A stretch of 64,000 nt of DNA from Clostridium tertium (GCF_017873245.1 NZ_JAGGJY010000001.1:372001-436000), one strand, 5' to 3'; numbered from the stretch's first letter, positions 1 through 9,333 are shown. A program made the numbers and translations. Notes: generated by a model not told the origin, from the sequence alone.

Positions 1-480
1 GGAAAAGTTATTTTTCTTGGACCAAGAGGAAAAACTTTTAATCAAGGGATGGCACAGAAATTAGCAGAAGAAGATGAGCTTATATTTATATGTGGTCATT
101 ATGAGGGAATTGATGAAAGAGTTTATAAATATATAGATTTAGAAATATCATTAGGAGATTTCATATTAACTGGTGGTGAAATGGCAGCAATTCCAGTGAT
201 TGATTCCATATTAAGATTAAAAACCGGAGTCTTAGGAAAAGAAGAAAGTTATATAGATGAATCTTTTTCAGATGGATTATTAGAATATCCACAATATACA
301 AGACCAGAAGACTTTGAGGGAGATAAAGTTCCAGATGTGTTGCTTTCAGGACATCATGAAAATATAAGGAAATGGAGAAGGGCTCAGTCTCTAATAATAA
401 CTAAAAGAAAAAGAGTGGATTTATATAATAAAATAACTCTCACTAAAGAGGATAAAAAAATACTAGAAAAGTATAAATAA
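1..480 (+). CDS. trmD: tRNA (guanine-N1)-methyltransferase, 3' part
   Basis: The frame is open from base 1, so the N-terminal third or so lies outside the window; 159 residues remain. TrmD methylates N1 of G37 in tRNAs with a G at position 36, which prevents +1 frameshifting. It is a SPOUT-family enzyme with a trefoil-knot SAM site. The knot motifs are visible: [10 protein letters not shown] near residue 52 of the fragment and [11 protein letters not shown] near 70. The C-terminal helical domain ends in a lysine-rich tail. rplS follows after 113 nt, the usual rimM-trmD-rplS order, but rplS has its own promoter here. Confidence 0.96.
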   Translation, partial: GKVIFLGPRGKTFNQGMAQKLAEEDELIFICGHYEGIDERVYKYIDLEISLGDFILTGGEMAAIPVIDSILRLKTGVLGKEESYIDESFSDGLLEYPQYTRPEDFEGDKVPDVLLSGHHENIRKWRRAQSLIITKRKRVDLYNKITLTKEDKKILEKYK

Positions 481-484
481 ATTG

Positions 485-513
485 TTGAAATATAACATAA
501 CTTATGTTAAAAT
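485..513 (+). promoter_or_regulatory. sigma-A promoter of rplS
   Basis: TTGAAA at 485-490 and TAAAAT at 508-513 are separated by 17 bp. A TG sits one base before the -10 (505-506), giving an extended -10. Transcription should start near 520, leaving a leader of about 74 nt. Confidence 0.75.
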
Positions 514-517
514 AAGC

Positions 518-593
518 TTTGTGTTAGTACGGGCGGTCCTCTGTCAAGTGTTTGTTAAGAACGTCTAATATAAATTTAAGGAGGGACTACACA
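518..593 (+). ncRNA. rplS 5' leader, possible L19 autoregulatory leader
   Basis: The leader has an unusually GC-rich block (ACGGGCGGTCCTCTGTC, 530-546) in an otherwise AT-rich region. Firmicutes are known to carry a structured L19 leader upstream of rplS. The call rests on position and composition; no covariance match could be run. Confidence 0.4.
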
Positions 594-944
594 ATGAACG
601 AAATAATAAGAGCTATTGAAGCAGAACAAATGAGAACTGATCTTCCAAATTTCAACGTAGGGGATACTGTTAAAGTTTACGTTAAAATTAAAGAAGGTAC
701 AAGAGAAAGAGTACAAATGTTTGAAGGAACAGTTATTAAGAAGCAAAACGGTGGATTAAGAGAAACTTTCACTGTAAGAAGAGTTGCTTACGGAACTGGA
801 GTAGAAAGAACTTTCCCAATTAACTCTCCAAGCATTGATAAAATGGAAGTTGTAAGAAAAGGTAAAGTTAGAAGAGCTAAGTTATTCTACTTAAGAGATA
901 GAGTAGGTAAGGCTGCTAAAGTTAAAGAATTAAACGTTAGATAA
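594..944 (+). CDS. rplS: Ribosomal protein L19 (bL19)
   Basis: L19 is a 50S protein at the 30S-50S interface. The 116-residue length matches the family. Recognisable family sequence includes [16 protein letters not shown] and, near the C terminus, [17 protein letters not shown]. The ATG at 594 is chosen because AAGGAGGG lies 9 nt upstream. An in-frame TTG at 552 lies in the leader and has no ribosome binding site. The gene is monocistronic by signals: its own promoter upstream and an intrinsic terminator just after the stop. Confidence 0.98.
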   Translation: MNEIIRAIEAEQMRTDLPNFNVGDTVKVYVKIKEGTRERVQMFEGTVIKKQNGGLRETFTVRRVAYGTGVERTFPINSPSIDKMEVVRKGKVRRAKLFYLRDRVGKAAKVKELNVR

Positions 945-961
945 TTATCTAATGATTAAGT

Positions 962-990
962 AAGGGACTTTTATAAGTCCCTTTTTCTTT
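962..990 (+). terminator. Intrinsic terminator of rplS
   Basis: A 9-bp stem AAGGGACTT/AAGTCCCTT with loop TTAT is followed by a T tract. Confidence 0.9.
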
Positions 991-1091
991 ACTTTTTATT
1001 TATAAAAAAAGTAAACTTTTCATTATTGATATACAAGAAAATATAAATGGATATAATACAAAATAGTAAGTAGATAAGGAGGAATTTTAAT

Positions 1092-1961
1092 ATGCCTACA
1101 ATTAACTGGTTTCCTGGACATATGAAAAAAACTCAAAGAGAAATAAAGGAAAACTTAAAACTGGTAGATGCAGTTATTGAAATTAGAGATGCTAGAATAC
1201 CAAGAAGTTCAGCAAATCCTGATATAGATAAGCTTTGTGAAGGAAAACCAAGGGTTATACTTTTAAATAAAAGTGATTTATCAGAATCAAAAGTAACAAA
1301 AATGTGGATGAACCATTTATCTTCAGAAAATGTAAAAGTTATAGAGGTAAATTGTTTAATAGGAAAAGGATTAAATCAAATTAAACCAACTTTAGATTTA
1401 TTATTAAAAGAAAAGCATGATAGATTAAAGGCTAAAGGTTTAGTAAAAATACAAATGAGAGTTATGGTAGTAGGGATACCTAATGTAGGTAAATCTACAT
1501 TTATAAATAAGATGGCTAAAAATAATATAGCAAAGACAGGGGATAGACCTGGAGTTACAAAGAGTAAACAATGGATTAAAACTAAGATGGATATAGAAAT
1601 GCTAGATACACCTGGAGTTTTATGGCCTAAGTTTGAAGATGAAAAAACAGCTCTTAATTTAGCTTTTACAGGTGCTATTAAAGATGAAATCATGGATATA
1701 GAAGAACTTTCATTTAATTTAGTAAAAAGACTTCAAAGTTTTTATGGTGACAAATTAAAGGAAAGATATAAAATTGAAGAAATGAATGGAGATCCATTAG
1801 AAACACTAAATAGCATAGCAAGAAAAAGAGGATGCTTAGTTAAGGGTGGAGAAATAGATTATAATAGAATAGCTGTAATTCTTTTAGATGAGTTTAGAGG
1901 TGGGAAAATAGGTAATATTTCACTTGAGCGTCCAAATGATATAGAAGAGCTAGAGGAGTAA
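1092..1961 (+). CDS. rbgA: Ribosome biogenesis GTPase RbgA (YlqF)
   Basis: This is a circularly permuted GTPase needed for late assembly of the 50S subunit in Bacillus. The permutation is visible: the G4 motif NKSD (about residue 59) comes before G1 GIPNVGKST (about 128) and G3 DTPGV (about 172). A C-terminal ANTAR-like helical domain follows. The length, 289 residues, is typical. AAGGAGG lies 8 nt before the ATG. rnhB begins 4 nt after the stop, so the two are co-transcribed, as in Bacillus (ylqF-rnhB). Confidence 0.97.
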   Translation: MPTINWFPGHMKKTQREIKENLKLVDAVIEIRDARIPRSSANPDIDKLCEGKPRVILLNKSDLSESKVTKMWMNHLSSENVKVIEVNCLIGKGLNQIKPTLDLLLKEKHDRLKAKGLVKIQMRVMVVGIPNVGKSTFINKMAKNNIAKTGDRPGVTKSKQWIKTKMDIEMLDTPGVLWPKFEDEKTALNLAFTGAIKDEIMDIEELSFNLVKRLQSFYGDKLKERYKIEEMNGDPLETLNSIARKRGCLVKGGEIDYNRIAVILLDEFRGGKIGNISLERPNDIEELEE

Positions 1962-1965
1962 TTTA

Positions 1966-2778
1966 ATGGATTTATTAAATAAGGATATAAAATCTTTAAG
2001 TTATAAAGAAATAAAACATTATGTAGATGAGATAAATATACTTGAAGAAAGATATAACGCAGAGCTTGTATATTTAATTGATAAACTAGCTTTAGATGAA
2101 CGGAAAAATGTTAAAGCACTAGGTGGAAAATTACTTAAAGAAAAGAAAAAGATAGAAAAAGAAGTTCAAAGAGTAAAATCAATGTATAATTTTGATAAAG
2201 GATTTGGAAAACATACATATATAGCTGGAGTAGATGAAGTTGGAAGAGGACCACTTGCAGGCCCTATTGTAGCTTGTGCAGTTATATTGGATTTAAATGT
2301 AATAGAAGATGAACTTATACTTTGGTTAAATGACTCCAAGAAATTATCAGAAAAGAAAAGAGAAGCTTTAGCAGAAATAATAAAAGAAAAAGCTTTAGCA
2401 TACTTTATTTCAGAAAGCTCAAATGATGAAATAGATGAAAAAGGTATAGCTTATTGTAATAATAATATATTCTTAGAAGCTTGTACATCTATGAAGATTA
2501 AACCAGAGCTTGTTTTATCAGATGGATATTTAATTAAGGGAATTAATATTCCAAATAAATCAGTAATAAAAGGTGATGCAAAATCAGCATCAATAGCTGC
2601 TGCATCAATATTAGCAAAGGTATATAGAGATAATTTAATGAAGGATTATTCAAAGGAATATCCACATTATGCTTTTGAGGAAAATGCAGGGTATGGTACT
2701 AGTAAACATATTGAAGGTTTAAAAGAATTTGGAGCATGTAAAATACATAGAAGATCATTTTTAAAAAATATACTTTAA
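1966..2778 (+). CDS. rnhB: Ribonuclease HII
   Basis: RNase HII cleaves RNA in RNA-DNA hybrids and initiates removal of misincorporated ribonucleotides. The type-2 RNase H core begins at GVDEVGRGPLAGPIVACA (about residue 88), carrying the first catalytic Asp and Glu; KGDAKSASIAAASILAKV lies near residue 200. About 75 lysine/glutamate-rich residues precede the core, an extension also present in B. subtilis RnhB. The gene sits 4 nt after rbgA, with GAGGAG overlapping the rbgA stop. Confidence 0.97.
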   Translation: MDLLNKDIKSLSYKEIKHYVDEINILEERYNAELVYLIDKLALDERKNVKALGGKLLKEKKKIEKEVQRVKSMYNFDKGFGKHTYIAGVDEVGRGPLAGPIVACAVILDLNVIEDELILWLNDSKKLSEKKREALAEIIKEKALAYFISESSNDEIDEKGIAYCNNNIFLEACTSMKIKPELVLSDGYLIKGINIPNKSVIKGDAKSASIAAASILAKVYRDNLMKDYSKEYPHYAFEENAGYGTSKHIEGLKEFGACKIHRRSFLKNIL

Positions 2779-3116
2779 GTCAAATTTATAATATAGAGGG
2801 CAGTCTTAGAAATCTATTTAATGTAAAATTTAATTTCAGTAAATTTTATTGCCTTGAAAAAGTTAATTTCTTTTCTATAAAGGGGGTCGCGTTTCACGAC
2901 CTTCTTTTATGCTTTGATTTTAAACTGTTAATTTTACTTAGTAAAAGGAGTCTTTAGATTTAAATAGAAATTTTTATCTATTAGTTATATATGTATAAAA
3001 ATAAATATTTTAATGTTTTAATAAAATTTCTCCTATGGAAAATCACATAAATTAATATCTCATTATTGGTTAGTATCAAAATTCATTTTGATGCAGAACC
3101 TTATATAATTATTTTA
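2779..3116. other. Intergenic region between rnhB and yraN
   Basis: These 338 nt hold no credible gene. They contain a strong terminator (2879-2908) about 100 nt after rnhB. Before it lies a foldable stretch: GGCA (2801-2804) can close against TGCC (about 2851), enclosing the stem AAAATTTA/TAAATTTT. The rest, up to the convergent end of yraN, is AT-rich and includes a short ATCAAAAT/ATTTTGAT dyad near 3079-3096. Confidence 0.6.
2879..2908 (+). terminator. Intrinsic terminator downstream of rnhB
   Basis: The GGTCG/CGACC core stem (2885-2889/2897-2901) is extended by G-U and A-T pairs, AAAGGG with TTCTTT. Confidence 0.8.
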
Positions 3117-3488
3117 TTAATAGCCTCGAAAAGCATCTTTGGTGTGTTTTAGTATATAAGATTCATTATTTTTATTAAAGTAAATTTCAACAACATCAAA
3201 TCTACAATTGTAATCAAATAGCTTTCTTGTAAGTAAATAAAATTTACATAAATTAATTATTTGTCTTTGTTTTGAGTAGGTAACAGCTTCACATGGTAAG
3301 CCATAGTTATAGTTGTACCTACTTTTTACTTCCACGAATATTATTAAACCATCATGTCTACATATCAAATCTATTTCACCATATTTATTTTTAAAATTCT
3401 TATTTAATATGTAATATCCCTTTGATTTTAAATAAGATGAAGCTAAATCCTCACCATAAAAGCCAATACATTTATTAAATTTACTCAT
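3117..3488 (-). CDS. yraN: UPF0102 family protein YraN, predicted nuclease fold
   Basis: A 123-residue protein with the YraN signature GEIDLICR (about 38-45) and FVEVKSR (about 52-58). This corresponds to the D and E-x-K residues of the PD-(D/E)xK endonuclease-like fold. The biochemical function is not established, but family members are often linked to DNA uptake or recombination genes, which fits comM and dprA next door. It is the only gene on the minus strand in the first 46 kb and is divergent from comM. GGTGG lies about 8 nt before its ATG at 3488. Confidence 0.9.
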   Translation of the reverse strand: MSKFNKCIGFYGEDLASSYLKSKGYYILNKNFKNKYGEIDLICRHDGLIIFVEVKSRYNYNYGLPCEAVTYSKQRQIINLCKFYLLTRKLFDYNCRFDVVEIYFNKNNESYILKHTKDAFRGY

Positions 3489-3636
3489 AAAATACCACCA
3501 TTAATTTAAATAAAGTTAATAATTATAGAAAATTATTATCACCTTATAATATTGACAAAAATAATATATTAAATCATAAAAAATTAATGTTTAATAATTA
3601 AATTATAATGTCAATAATGTTTAAGAGGTGATAATT

Positions 3637-5160
3637 ATGTCAATTGAAATAATAAGTGCAACACATAATGGACTTGATGGAATACTTATAAATGTTGAAG
3701 TAGATATTAATAAAGGAATGCCAAGTTTTACTATAGTAGGTCTTCCTGATGCTTCCATAAAAGAATCAAAGGAAAGAGTAAGGTCTGCTATAGTTAATAG
3801 TGGTTTTGAGTTTCCACTAGGAAGAATTACTATAAATTTAGCACCAGCAGATATCAAAAAGATAGGTTCATTACTTGATTTACCTATAGCTCTTGGCATA
3901 CTTATGAAATCAAATCAAATAATTAACAAAAATTTAAAAGACTTTATAGTTTTTGGTGAACTTTCTTTAGGAGGAGATCTAAAAGAGATAAAGGGAATAC
4001 TTCCGATAATATTTGAAGGTGAAAATAATAAGAAAAATAATTTTATTTTTCCTTTAAATAATTTAAATGAATTGAGATCCTTTAATATAGGTAATTTTTA
4101 TCCTTTTAGAAACTTGAAAGAAGTTATTTCATTTATTAATAATGAAGATTTATTACCATTTAGTTTTGTAGATAAAGTTAAAAAGTCTAAGAAAATATAT
4201 TTAGATTTTTCAGATATAATTGGGCAAAAAACATCTAAAAGAGCAATGGAGATAGCAGCTGCGGGTAAACATAATATATTGCTTTATGGATCTCCAGGTT
4301 CAGGAAAGACAATGCTTGCAAAGGCATTACCATCGATACTACCACCTCTTACTTATAAGGAAGAAATGGAAATTGCAAAGATATATAGTGCATCTGGTAT
4401 ATTTTCAGGTGAAGATGGGATAATTAGACCTTTTAGAAATCCGCATCACACAATAACTAAAATAGCTTTGGTTGGTGGTGGAAAAGAAGTGAAGGCAGGG
4501 GAAATAACTCTAGCACACAATGGAGTACTTTTTTTAGATGAAATATTAGAATTTAAAAGAGATGTATTAGAAGTCTTAAGAGAACCATTAGAAGAAAAAG
4601 TTATTAATATTAATAGAGTTAATGGAACATATAAATTACCTTCTAATTTCTTGCTTGTTGGAGCTTTTAATCCTTGTCCATGTGGACTTTACTTAGGAGG
4701 AGTAGATGAAAATAGATGTGTATGCTCTGAAAATGAAAGAAGAAAATATTTAAATAGATTATCAAGAGCGCTTCTAGATAGAATTGATTTATTAAATTAC
4801 GTACCTAGATTAAAGTATGAGGATATATCAAGAAAAAATGATAATTTAAGTTCTGATAAGATGAAAATAAAGGTATTAGAAGCGAGGGAAATACAAAAAA
4901 ATAGATATAAAAATAGTGAATATAGCTATAATTCAGAGGTGAGAGGAAGAGATTTTGAGTATTTATTTAAAATTTCAGAAGGTGCAAAAAATTTATTGAA
5001 GATATGCTATGAAAGATATAATTTAACTATGAGAGGATATGATAAAATAATAAAAGTTTCTAGGACGATTGCAGATTTAGAAGCTTCAGATAAGATATAT
5101 GAACATCACGTCTTTGAGGCTTTGGGATATAGAAAAAATGTGGATGGAGAAATAATTTAA
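3637..5160 (+). CDS. comM: ComM/YifB family magnesium-chelatase-like AAA+ ATPase
   Basis: The 507-residue product has the family's layout. The N-terminal ChlI-type domain starts SIEIISATHNGLDG. Walker A is GSPGSGKT (about 216-223), with NPHHT and LFLDEILEF (Walker B) following. A CPCG...CVC cluster near residue 350 and a C-terminal domain come after. ComM homologues act as hexameric helicases promoting branch migration of incoming single strands in transformation. ATG 3637 is preferred; an in-frame GTG at 3628 lies inside the GAGGTG ribosome binding site. dprA follows after 15 nt, suggesting an operon. Confidence 0.95.
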   Translation: MSIEIISATHNGLDGILINVEVDINKGMPSFTIVGLPDASIKESKERVRSAIVNSGFEFPLGRITINLAPADIKKIGSLLDLPIALGILMKSNQIINKNLKDFIVFGELSLGGDLKEIKGILPIIFEGENNKKNNFIFPLNNLNELRSFNIGNFYPFRNLKEVISFINNEDLLPFSFVDKVKKSKKIYLDFSDIIGQKTSKRAMEIAAAGKHNILLYGSPGSGKTMLAKALPSILPPLTYKEEMEIAKIYSASGIFSGEDGIIRPFRNPHHTITKIALVGGGKEVKAGEITLAHNGVLFLDEILEFKRDVLEVLREPLEEKVININRVNGTYKLPSNFLLVGAFNPCPCGLYLGGVDENRCVCSENERRKYLNRLSRALLDRIDLLNYVPRLKYEDISRKNDNLSSDKMKIKVLEAREIQKNRYKNSEYSYNSEVRGRDFEYLFKISEGAKNLLKICYERYNLTMRGYDKIIKVSRTIADLEASDKIYEHHVFEALGYRKNVDGEII

Positions 5161-5175
5161 ATAAAGGTGGTTATT

Positions 5176-6213
5176 ATGAAAAATGACGAATTATGGTTTA
5201 TTTTAACTAGTATATCTAACGAGAAGAAATTATTACTATTAGAAAAATATGAAAATGAAAGCAATATAAGGAATCAGAAAAATGAAATAAGAGAATTTCA
5301 AAAGATAAAGGATAAAGATATTTCTGAAGAGAAAATTAGTAATTTTAATAATTACATAAATAGTAATGGAATAGGATACATTACAATTAAATCAAAGGAG
5401 TATCCAGAAACTTTAAAGCATATTGAAGAACCACCTTACGTACTATTTTATAAGGGGAATTTAGAATTACTAATGGGAAGTTTAGCAGCTGTAATAGGAG
5501 CTAGAAAATGTACTCAATATGGAATAGAAATAGCTAAAATTATGGGAAGAGAATTAAGTGAAAATAATATAACTGTTGTAAGTGGATTAGCAGCTGGAAT
5601 AGATTCGGTAGCACAAAATGTTGCCTTAGAATATAGTGGTAAGACTATAGGAATATTGGGATGTGGAATAGATATAGTATATCCAAAATGTAATAAATTC
5701 TTATATGAGAAAGTTATAAGAGAAGGTTTATTAATTTCAGAATTTTTACCTAAAACTCCACCTATGTCATATAATTTTCCAAGAAGAAACAGAATAATAA
5801 GTGGAATAAGTGATAAAGTAATAGTAGTAGAGGCAACTAAAAAAAGTGGTACTCTTATTACTGTAGATTATGCTTTAAGTATAGGTAAAGAAATAATGGC
5901 AGTTCCGGGACCGGTGATAAATGGTAATAGCGAAGGATGTAATAAATTAATAAGAGATGGAGCGAAGCCATTTACTGGAATGGAAGATTTATATGATTTT
6001 TTTAATATAAAAAAAGATATTAAAGAAAAAAATGAAAATAATGGATATAAGGAGTATCTTTTAAAGGTTATAGATAATGAACCAAAGCACTTAGATGATA
6101 TAATAGAATCTGTAAATGTTGACAGAAAGGTATTATTTGAGTTATTATTTGAAATGCAAAATAGAAATGAAATTATTTGTCTTCCAGGCAATTATTATGC
6201 AAAATCATTATAA
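5176..6213 (+). CDS. dprA: DNA-processing protein DprA
   Basis: DprA binds incoming single-stranded DNA and loads RecA. The Rossmann-like core is clear: AVIGARKCTQYG, SGLAAGIDSVAQ, GCGIDIVYP and FPRRNRIISGIS. A winged-helix-like C-terminal segment of about 60 residues follows a charged linker. The start is ATG 5176, with AAAGGTGG upstream; a GTG at 5167 falls within that site. The length, 345 residues, is normal. With comM, yraN and recA in the window, a recombination route for incoming DNA is present, although no uptake pilus genes are seen here. Confidence 0.96.
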   Translation: MKNDELWFILTSISNEKKLLLLEKYENESNIRNQKNEIREFQKIKDKDISEEKISNFNNYINSNGIGYITIKSKEYPETLKHIEEPPYVLFYKGNLELLMGSLAAVIGARKCTQYGIEIAKIMGRELSENNITVVSGLAAGIDSVAQNVALEYSGKTIGILGCGIDIVYPKCNKFLYEKVIREGLLISEFLPKTPPMSYNFPRRNRIISGISDKVIVVEATKKSGTLITVDYALSIGKEIMAVPGPVINGNSEGCNKLIRDGAKPFTGMEDLYDFFNIKKDIKEKNENNGYKEYLLKVIDNEPKHLDDIIESVNVDRKVLFELLFEMQNRNEIICLPGNYYAKSL

Positions 6214-6227
6214 ATTTAAGGGGGTGT

Positions 6228-6255
6228 AAACTCCATAAAAATTACTGGAGTTTTT
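6228..6255 (+). promoter_or_regulatory. Hairpin sequestering the topA ribosome binding site
   Basis: AAACTCCA (6228-6235) pairs perfectly with TGGAGTTT (6246-6253) across a 10-nt loop. The right arm holds GGAG (6247-6250), the only Shine-Dalgarno match before the topA start at 6260. A T5 run follows the stem, so it could also act as a terminator or attenuator. Confidence 0.65.
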
Positions 6256-6259
6256 ATGT

Positions 6260-8350
6260 ATGGGACAAAATCTTGTAATAGTAGAATCACCTGCAAAGGC
6301 TAAGACTATAGGAAAGTATCTTGGTAAGAATTATATAGTAGAAGCATCTATGGGACATGTAAGAGATTTGCCAAAAAGTAAATTAGGCGTTGATATAGAA
6401 GATAATTTTAATCCAAAATATATAACTATAAGAGGAAAAGGTGAACTTTTAAGTAAGCTTAAGAAGGCAGCTAAGAAAGCAGATAAAATATATCTTGCAA
6501 CTGACCCTGACCGTGAAGGTGAAGCGATATCATGGCATTTAGCTAATATTTTAAATATTTCAGAAGATGAAAAATGTAGAATAGTATTTAACGAAATTAC
6601 TAAAACTGCTGTAAAATCATCTATAAAGGAAGCAAGAAAAATAAATATAAATTTAGTGGATGCACAACAAGCGCGAAGAATATTAGATAGGTTAGTTGGT
6701 TACGAAATTAGCCCTATATTATGGAAAAATATAAAATGGGGATTAAGTGCTGGAAGAGTTCAATCAGCAGCCTTAAAACTTATATGCGATAGAGAAGAAG
6801 AAATTAATCGCTTTGAGCCTAAAGAGTATTGGAGTGTTGATTGCATAGCAACTAAAGATAGAAAAAAGTTTCCAATAAAATTATCACAGTATAAAGGTAA
6901 GAAGATTGAAATAAATACTAAAGAAGAAAGTGATGAAATAATAAAGGACTTAAAAAAAGATAAGTTTATAGTTACTAAGGTTAAAAAAGGAACAAAGGTA
7001 AAAAATCCATTGCCACCTTTTACAACTAGTACACTTCAACAAGAAGCATCAAAAAAATTAAATTTTATGACTAAAAGAACTATGTCTATAGCTCAAGTAC
7101 TATATGAAGGTGTAGAAGTTAAAGGATATGGTACAGTTGGATTAATAACTTATATGAGAACTGATTCAGTTAGAATTTCAGATGAAGCACAAGGAAAGGC
7201 TTTAGAGTTTATTAATTCGAACTTTGGAGAAGATTATGCACCAAACTCTCCAAGAATATATAAGGGAAAGAAAAATATTCAAGATGCTCATGAGGCTATA
7301 AGACCATCTATAATTGATATTACTCCTGAAATTGCAAAGAACTCTTTAACTTCAGAGCAATATAAATTATATTCATTGATTTGGAATAGATTTATGGCAA
7401 GTCAAATGGCTTCGTGTGAATTGAATACTAATAACATAGAAATTAAAAATGGAGATTATAAGTTTAGGGCAAGTGGATCTACTATAAAGTTCGAAGGATT
7501 TATGAAACTTTATGAGTATTTAACTGAAGAAGATAGTGAAGAGGTTTCATTACCTAAGTTAGAAGAAAATGATGAATTAAATAAAGTCGATATAGAAGGA
7601 AAGCAACACTTCACACAGCCACCAGCACGTTATAGCGAAGCATCATTTGTAAAATTACTAGAAGAAAAAGGGATTGGAAGACCGAGTACTTATGTTCCTA
7701 CAATAACTACAATATTAAGTAGGGATTATATAAAGCGAGAAAAGAAAACATTATTTCCAACAGAACTTGGCTTTATAGTTAATAATATGCTTAGCGAATA
7801 TTTTAAGCAAATAGTAGATGTTGATTTTACAGCTGAAATGGAAAGAAATCTCGATCATATAGAAGAAGGTCAAGAAGAGTGGAGAAAAGTAGTTGGAGAA
7901 TTCTTTGAGCCATTAAAAATTGCAATAGATAAGGCTGAGAAAGAAGTATCAAAGGTTGTTATAGAAGATAAGGTAAGTGATGTTCCATGTGATAAATGTG
8001 GTCGCATGATGGTAATAAAGCATGGTAGATATGGAGATTTCTTAGCTTGCCCAGGATATCCTGAATGTAAAAATGCAAAACCTATTGTTGAAGAAATAGA
8101 AGCTCCTTGTCCAAAATGTGGAGGAAAGTTATTAGCTAAGAAAAGTAAAAAAGGTAAGAAGTTCTTTGGTTGTGCTAATTATCCGCAATGTGATTTTGTT
8201 AGTTGGAACGAGCCGTTAAAGGAGAAGTGCCCAGATTGTGGAGCTTATATGGTTCTAAAATATAGCAAAACAAAAGGAAGTTACGCACAATGTTCTGATT
8301 CGAATTGTAACAAGACTGTTAACTTAAATAAAGAAAATAATGAGAATTAA
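6260..8350 (+). CDS. topA: DNA topoisomerase I
   Basis: Type IA topoisomerase that relaxes negative supercoils. The TOPRIM domain starts at LVIVESPAKAKTIGKYLG (residues 5-22), with TDPDREGEA near 83-91. The catalytic tyrosine lies in GLITYMRTDS (about 292-301). The C terminus holds three tetracysteine zinc modules (about residues 579-605, 621-648 and 660-684). The length, 696 residues, is typical. The usual neighbours of topA in Bacillus (trmFO, xerC, hslVU) are absent and codY comes next. Translation may be restrained by the hairpin over its ribosome binding site. Confidence 0.98.
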   Translation: MGQNLVIVESPAKAKTIGKYLGKNYIVEASMGHVRDLPKSKLGVDIEDNFNPKYITIRGKGELLSKLKKAAKKADKIYLATDPDREGEAISWHLANILNISEDEKCRIVFNEITKTAVKSSIKEARKININLVDAQQARRILDRLVGYEISPILWKNIKWGLSAGRVQSAALKLICDREEEINRFEPKEYWSVDCIATKDRKKFPIKLSQYKGKKIEINTKEESDEIIKDLKKDKFIVTKVKKGTKVKNPLPPFTTSTLQQEASKKLNFMTKRTMSIAQVLYEGVEVKGYGTVGLITYMRTDSVRISDEAQGKALEFINSNFGEDYAPNSPRIYKGKKNIQDAHEAIRPSIIDITPEIAKNSLTSEQYKLYSLIWNRFMASQMASCELNTNNIEIKNGDYKFRASGSTIKFEGFMKLYEYLTEEDSEEVSLPKLEENDELNKVDIEGKQHFTQPPARYSEASFVKLLEEKGIGRPSTYVPTITTILSRDYIKREKKTLFPTELGFIVNNMLSEYFKQIVDVDFTAEMERNLDHIEEGQEEWRKVVGEFFEPLKIAIDKAEKEVSKVVIEDKVSDVPCDKCGRMMVIKHGRYGDFLACPGYPECKNAKPIVEEIEAPCPKCGGKLLAKKSKKGKKFFGCANYPQCDFVSWNEPLKEKCPDCGAYMVLKYSKTKGSYAQCSDSNCNKTVNLNKENNEN

Positions 8351-8432
8351 TAAATAGAAATCAATTACAGTTTGATAAAGTATTAAAATAAGCAATTTTT
8401 CAAGTGTAATGTCGAAAAGCGTAAAAAATTTG

Positions 8433-8461
8433 TTGAAAATAAGTACTTCCTATGTTAGTAT
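8433..8461 (+). promoter_or_regulatory. sigma-A promoter of codY
   Basis: TTGAAA (8433-8438), a 17-bp spacer and TAGTAT (8456-8461), with TG at 8453-8454 forming an extended -10. Predicted start is near 8468. Confidence 0.65.
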
Positions 8462-8477
8462 AAATAAGTAATTAAGA

Positions 8478-8519
8478 TGTTTTGAGAAAATTTAATCAAT
8501 TTTAAATTTTCAAAAAATT
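8478..8519 (+). promoter_or_regulatory. Two CodY-binding boxes in the codY leader
   Basis: Against the CodY consensus AATTTTCWGAAAATT, 8505-8519 (AATTTTCAAAAAATT) matches 14 of 15. The segment 8478-8492 (TGTTTTGAGAAAATT) matches 12 of 15. Both lie downstream of the predicted start site and before the ATG, a position suited to roadblock autorepression. AT-rich DNA raises chance matches, but 14 of 15 directly before codY is persuasive. Confidence 0.7.
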
Positions 8520-8550
8520 TAACAGGCTTTATTTATAGGAGGAAGATGGG

Positions 8551-9327
8551 ATGTCATCATTATTAAATAAGACAAGAATGTTGAATAAGATACTGCAAAA
8601 ATCCGGTACAGATCCTGTAGCATTTGAAGACATATGTTCTTTATTAAGTGAAGTACTATTATGTAATGTCTATGTGGCAAGCAGAAAAGGTAAGATTCTT
8701 GGATATTCATTTTCAAAAAGTTTTGAATGTGATGTTATGAAAAATCAGGTTATAGATGAAAAGAGATTTCCAAAAGATTATAATGATAATTTATTAAATG
8801 TTCATGAGAGTATTGCTAATTTAGCTAATAAAGGTTTATGTGTTTTTGAAAATCAAGGAAATTGTATTATGGAAGATAAGATTAGTACAATAGTTCCTAT
8901 AATTGGAAATAGAGAAAGGCTTGGTACTTTAATTCTTGCAAGATTTGGTGAAGAATTTACAGACGAAGATTTAGTTTTAGCTGAATATAGTGCAACTATA
9001 GTAGGTATGGAAATACTAAGATCAAAGCAATTAGAAATAGAAGATGAAGCAAGAAAGAAAGCAGTTGTACAATTAGCCATAGGAACTTTATCATACTCAG
9101 AGCTTGAAGCTGTGGAACATATTTTTGGTGAGTTAGAAGGAAACGAAGGATTACTAGTTGCATCAAAAATAGCTGATAAAGTTGGTATAACAAGAAGTGT
9201 TATAGTTAATGCACTTAGAAAGTTTGAAAGTGCAGGGGTAATAGAGTCAAGATCTCTTGGAATGAAGGGAACGCATATAAAAATATTAAATGAAAAGCTA
9301 TTAGATGAATTAAAAAAGATAAATTAA
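8551..9327 (+). CDS. codY: Global nutritional regulator CodY
   Basis: CodY is a dimeric DNA-binding regulator activated by GTP and branched-chain amino acids. It represses catabolic, transport and, in clostridia, toxin or sporulation-linked genes when nutrients are plentiful. The 258-residue protein has the N-terminal GAF ligand domain (about 1-155) and a C-terminal winged helix-turn-helix with [20 protein letters not shown] (about 207-226) as the recognition region. AGGAGG lies about 9 nt before the ATG. It is flanked by its own promoter with CodY boxes and a strong terminator, so it appears monocistronic. Confidence 0.97.
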   Translation: MSSLLNKTRMLNKILQKSGTDPVAFEDICSLLSEVLLCNVYVASRKGKILGYSFSKSFECDVMKNQVIDEKRFPKDYNDNLLNVHESIANLANKGLCVFENQGNCIMEDKISTIVPIIGNRERLGTLILARFGEEFTDEDLVLAEYSATIVGMEILRSKQLEIEDEARKKAVVQLAIGTLSYSELEAVEHIFGELEGNEGLLVASKIADKVGITRSVIVNALRKFESAGVIESRSLGMKGTHIKILNEKLLDELKKIN

Positions 9328-9333
9328 CATAAA

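Noticed and set aside
552-593. Upstream TTG start for rplS
   Set aside because: It falls within the leader; ATG 594 has AAGGAGGG at correct spacing and gives the standard L19 N terminus.
3551-3614. ATTGACA...TGTCAAT facing pair between yraN and comM as divergent promoters
   Set aside because: Neither -35-like box has a good -10 at 16-18 bp in the required direction.
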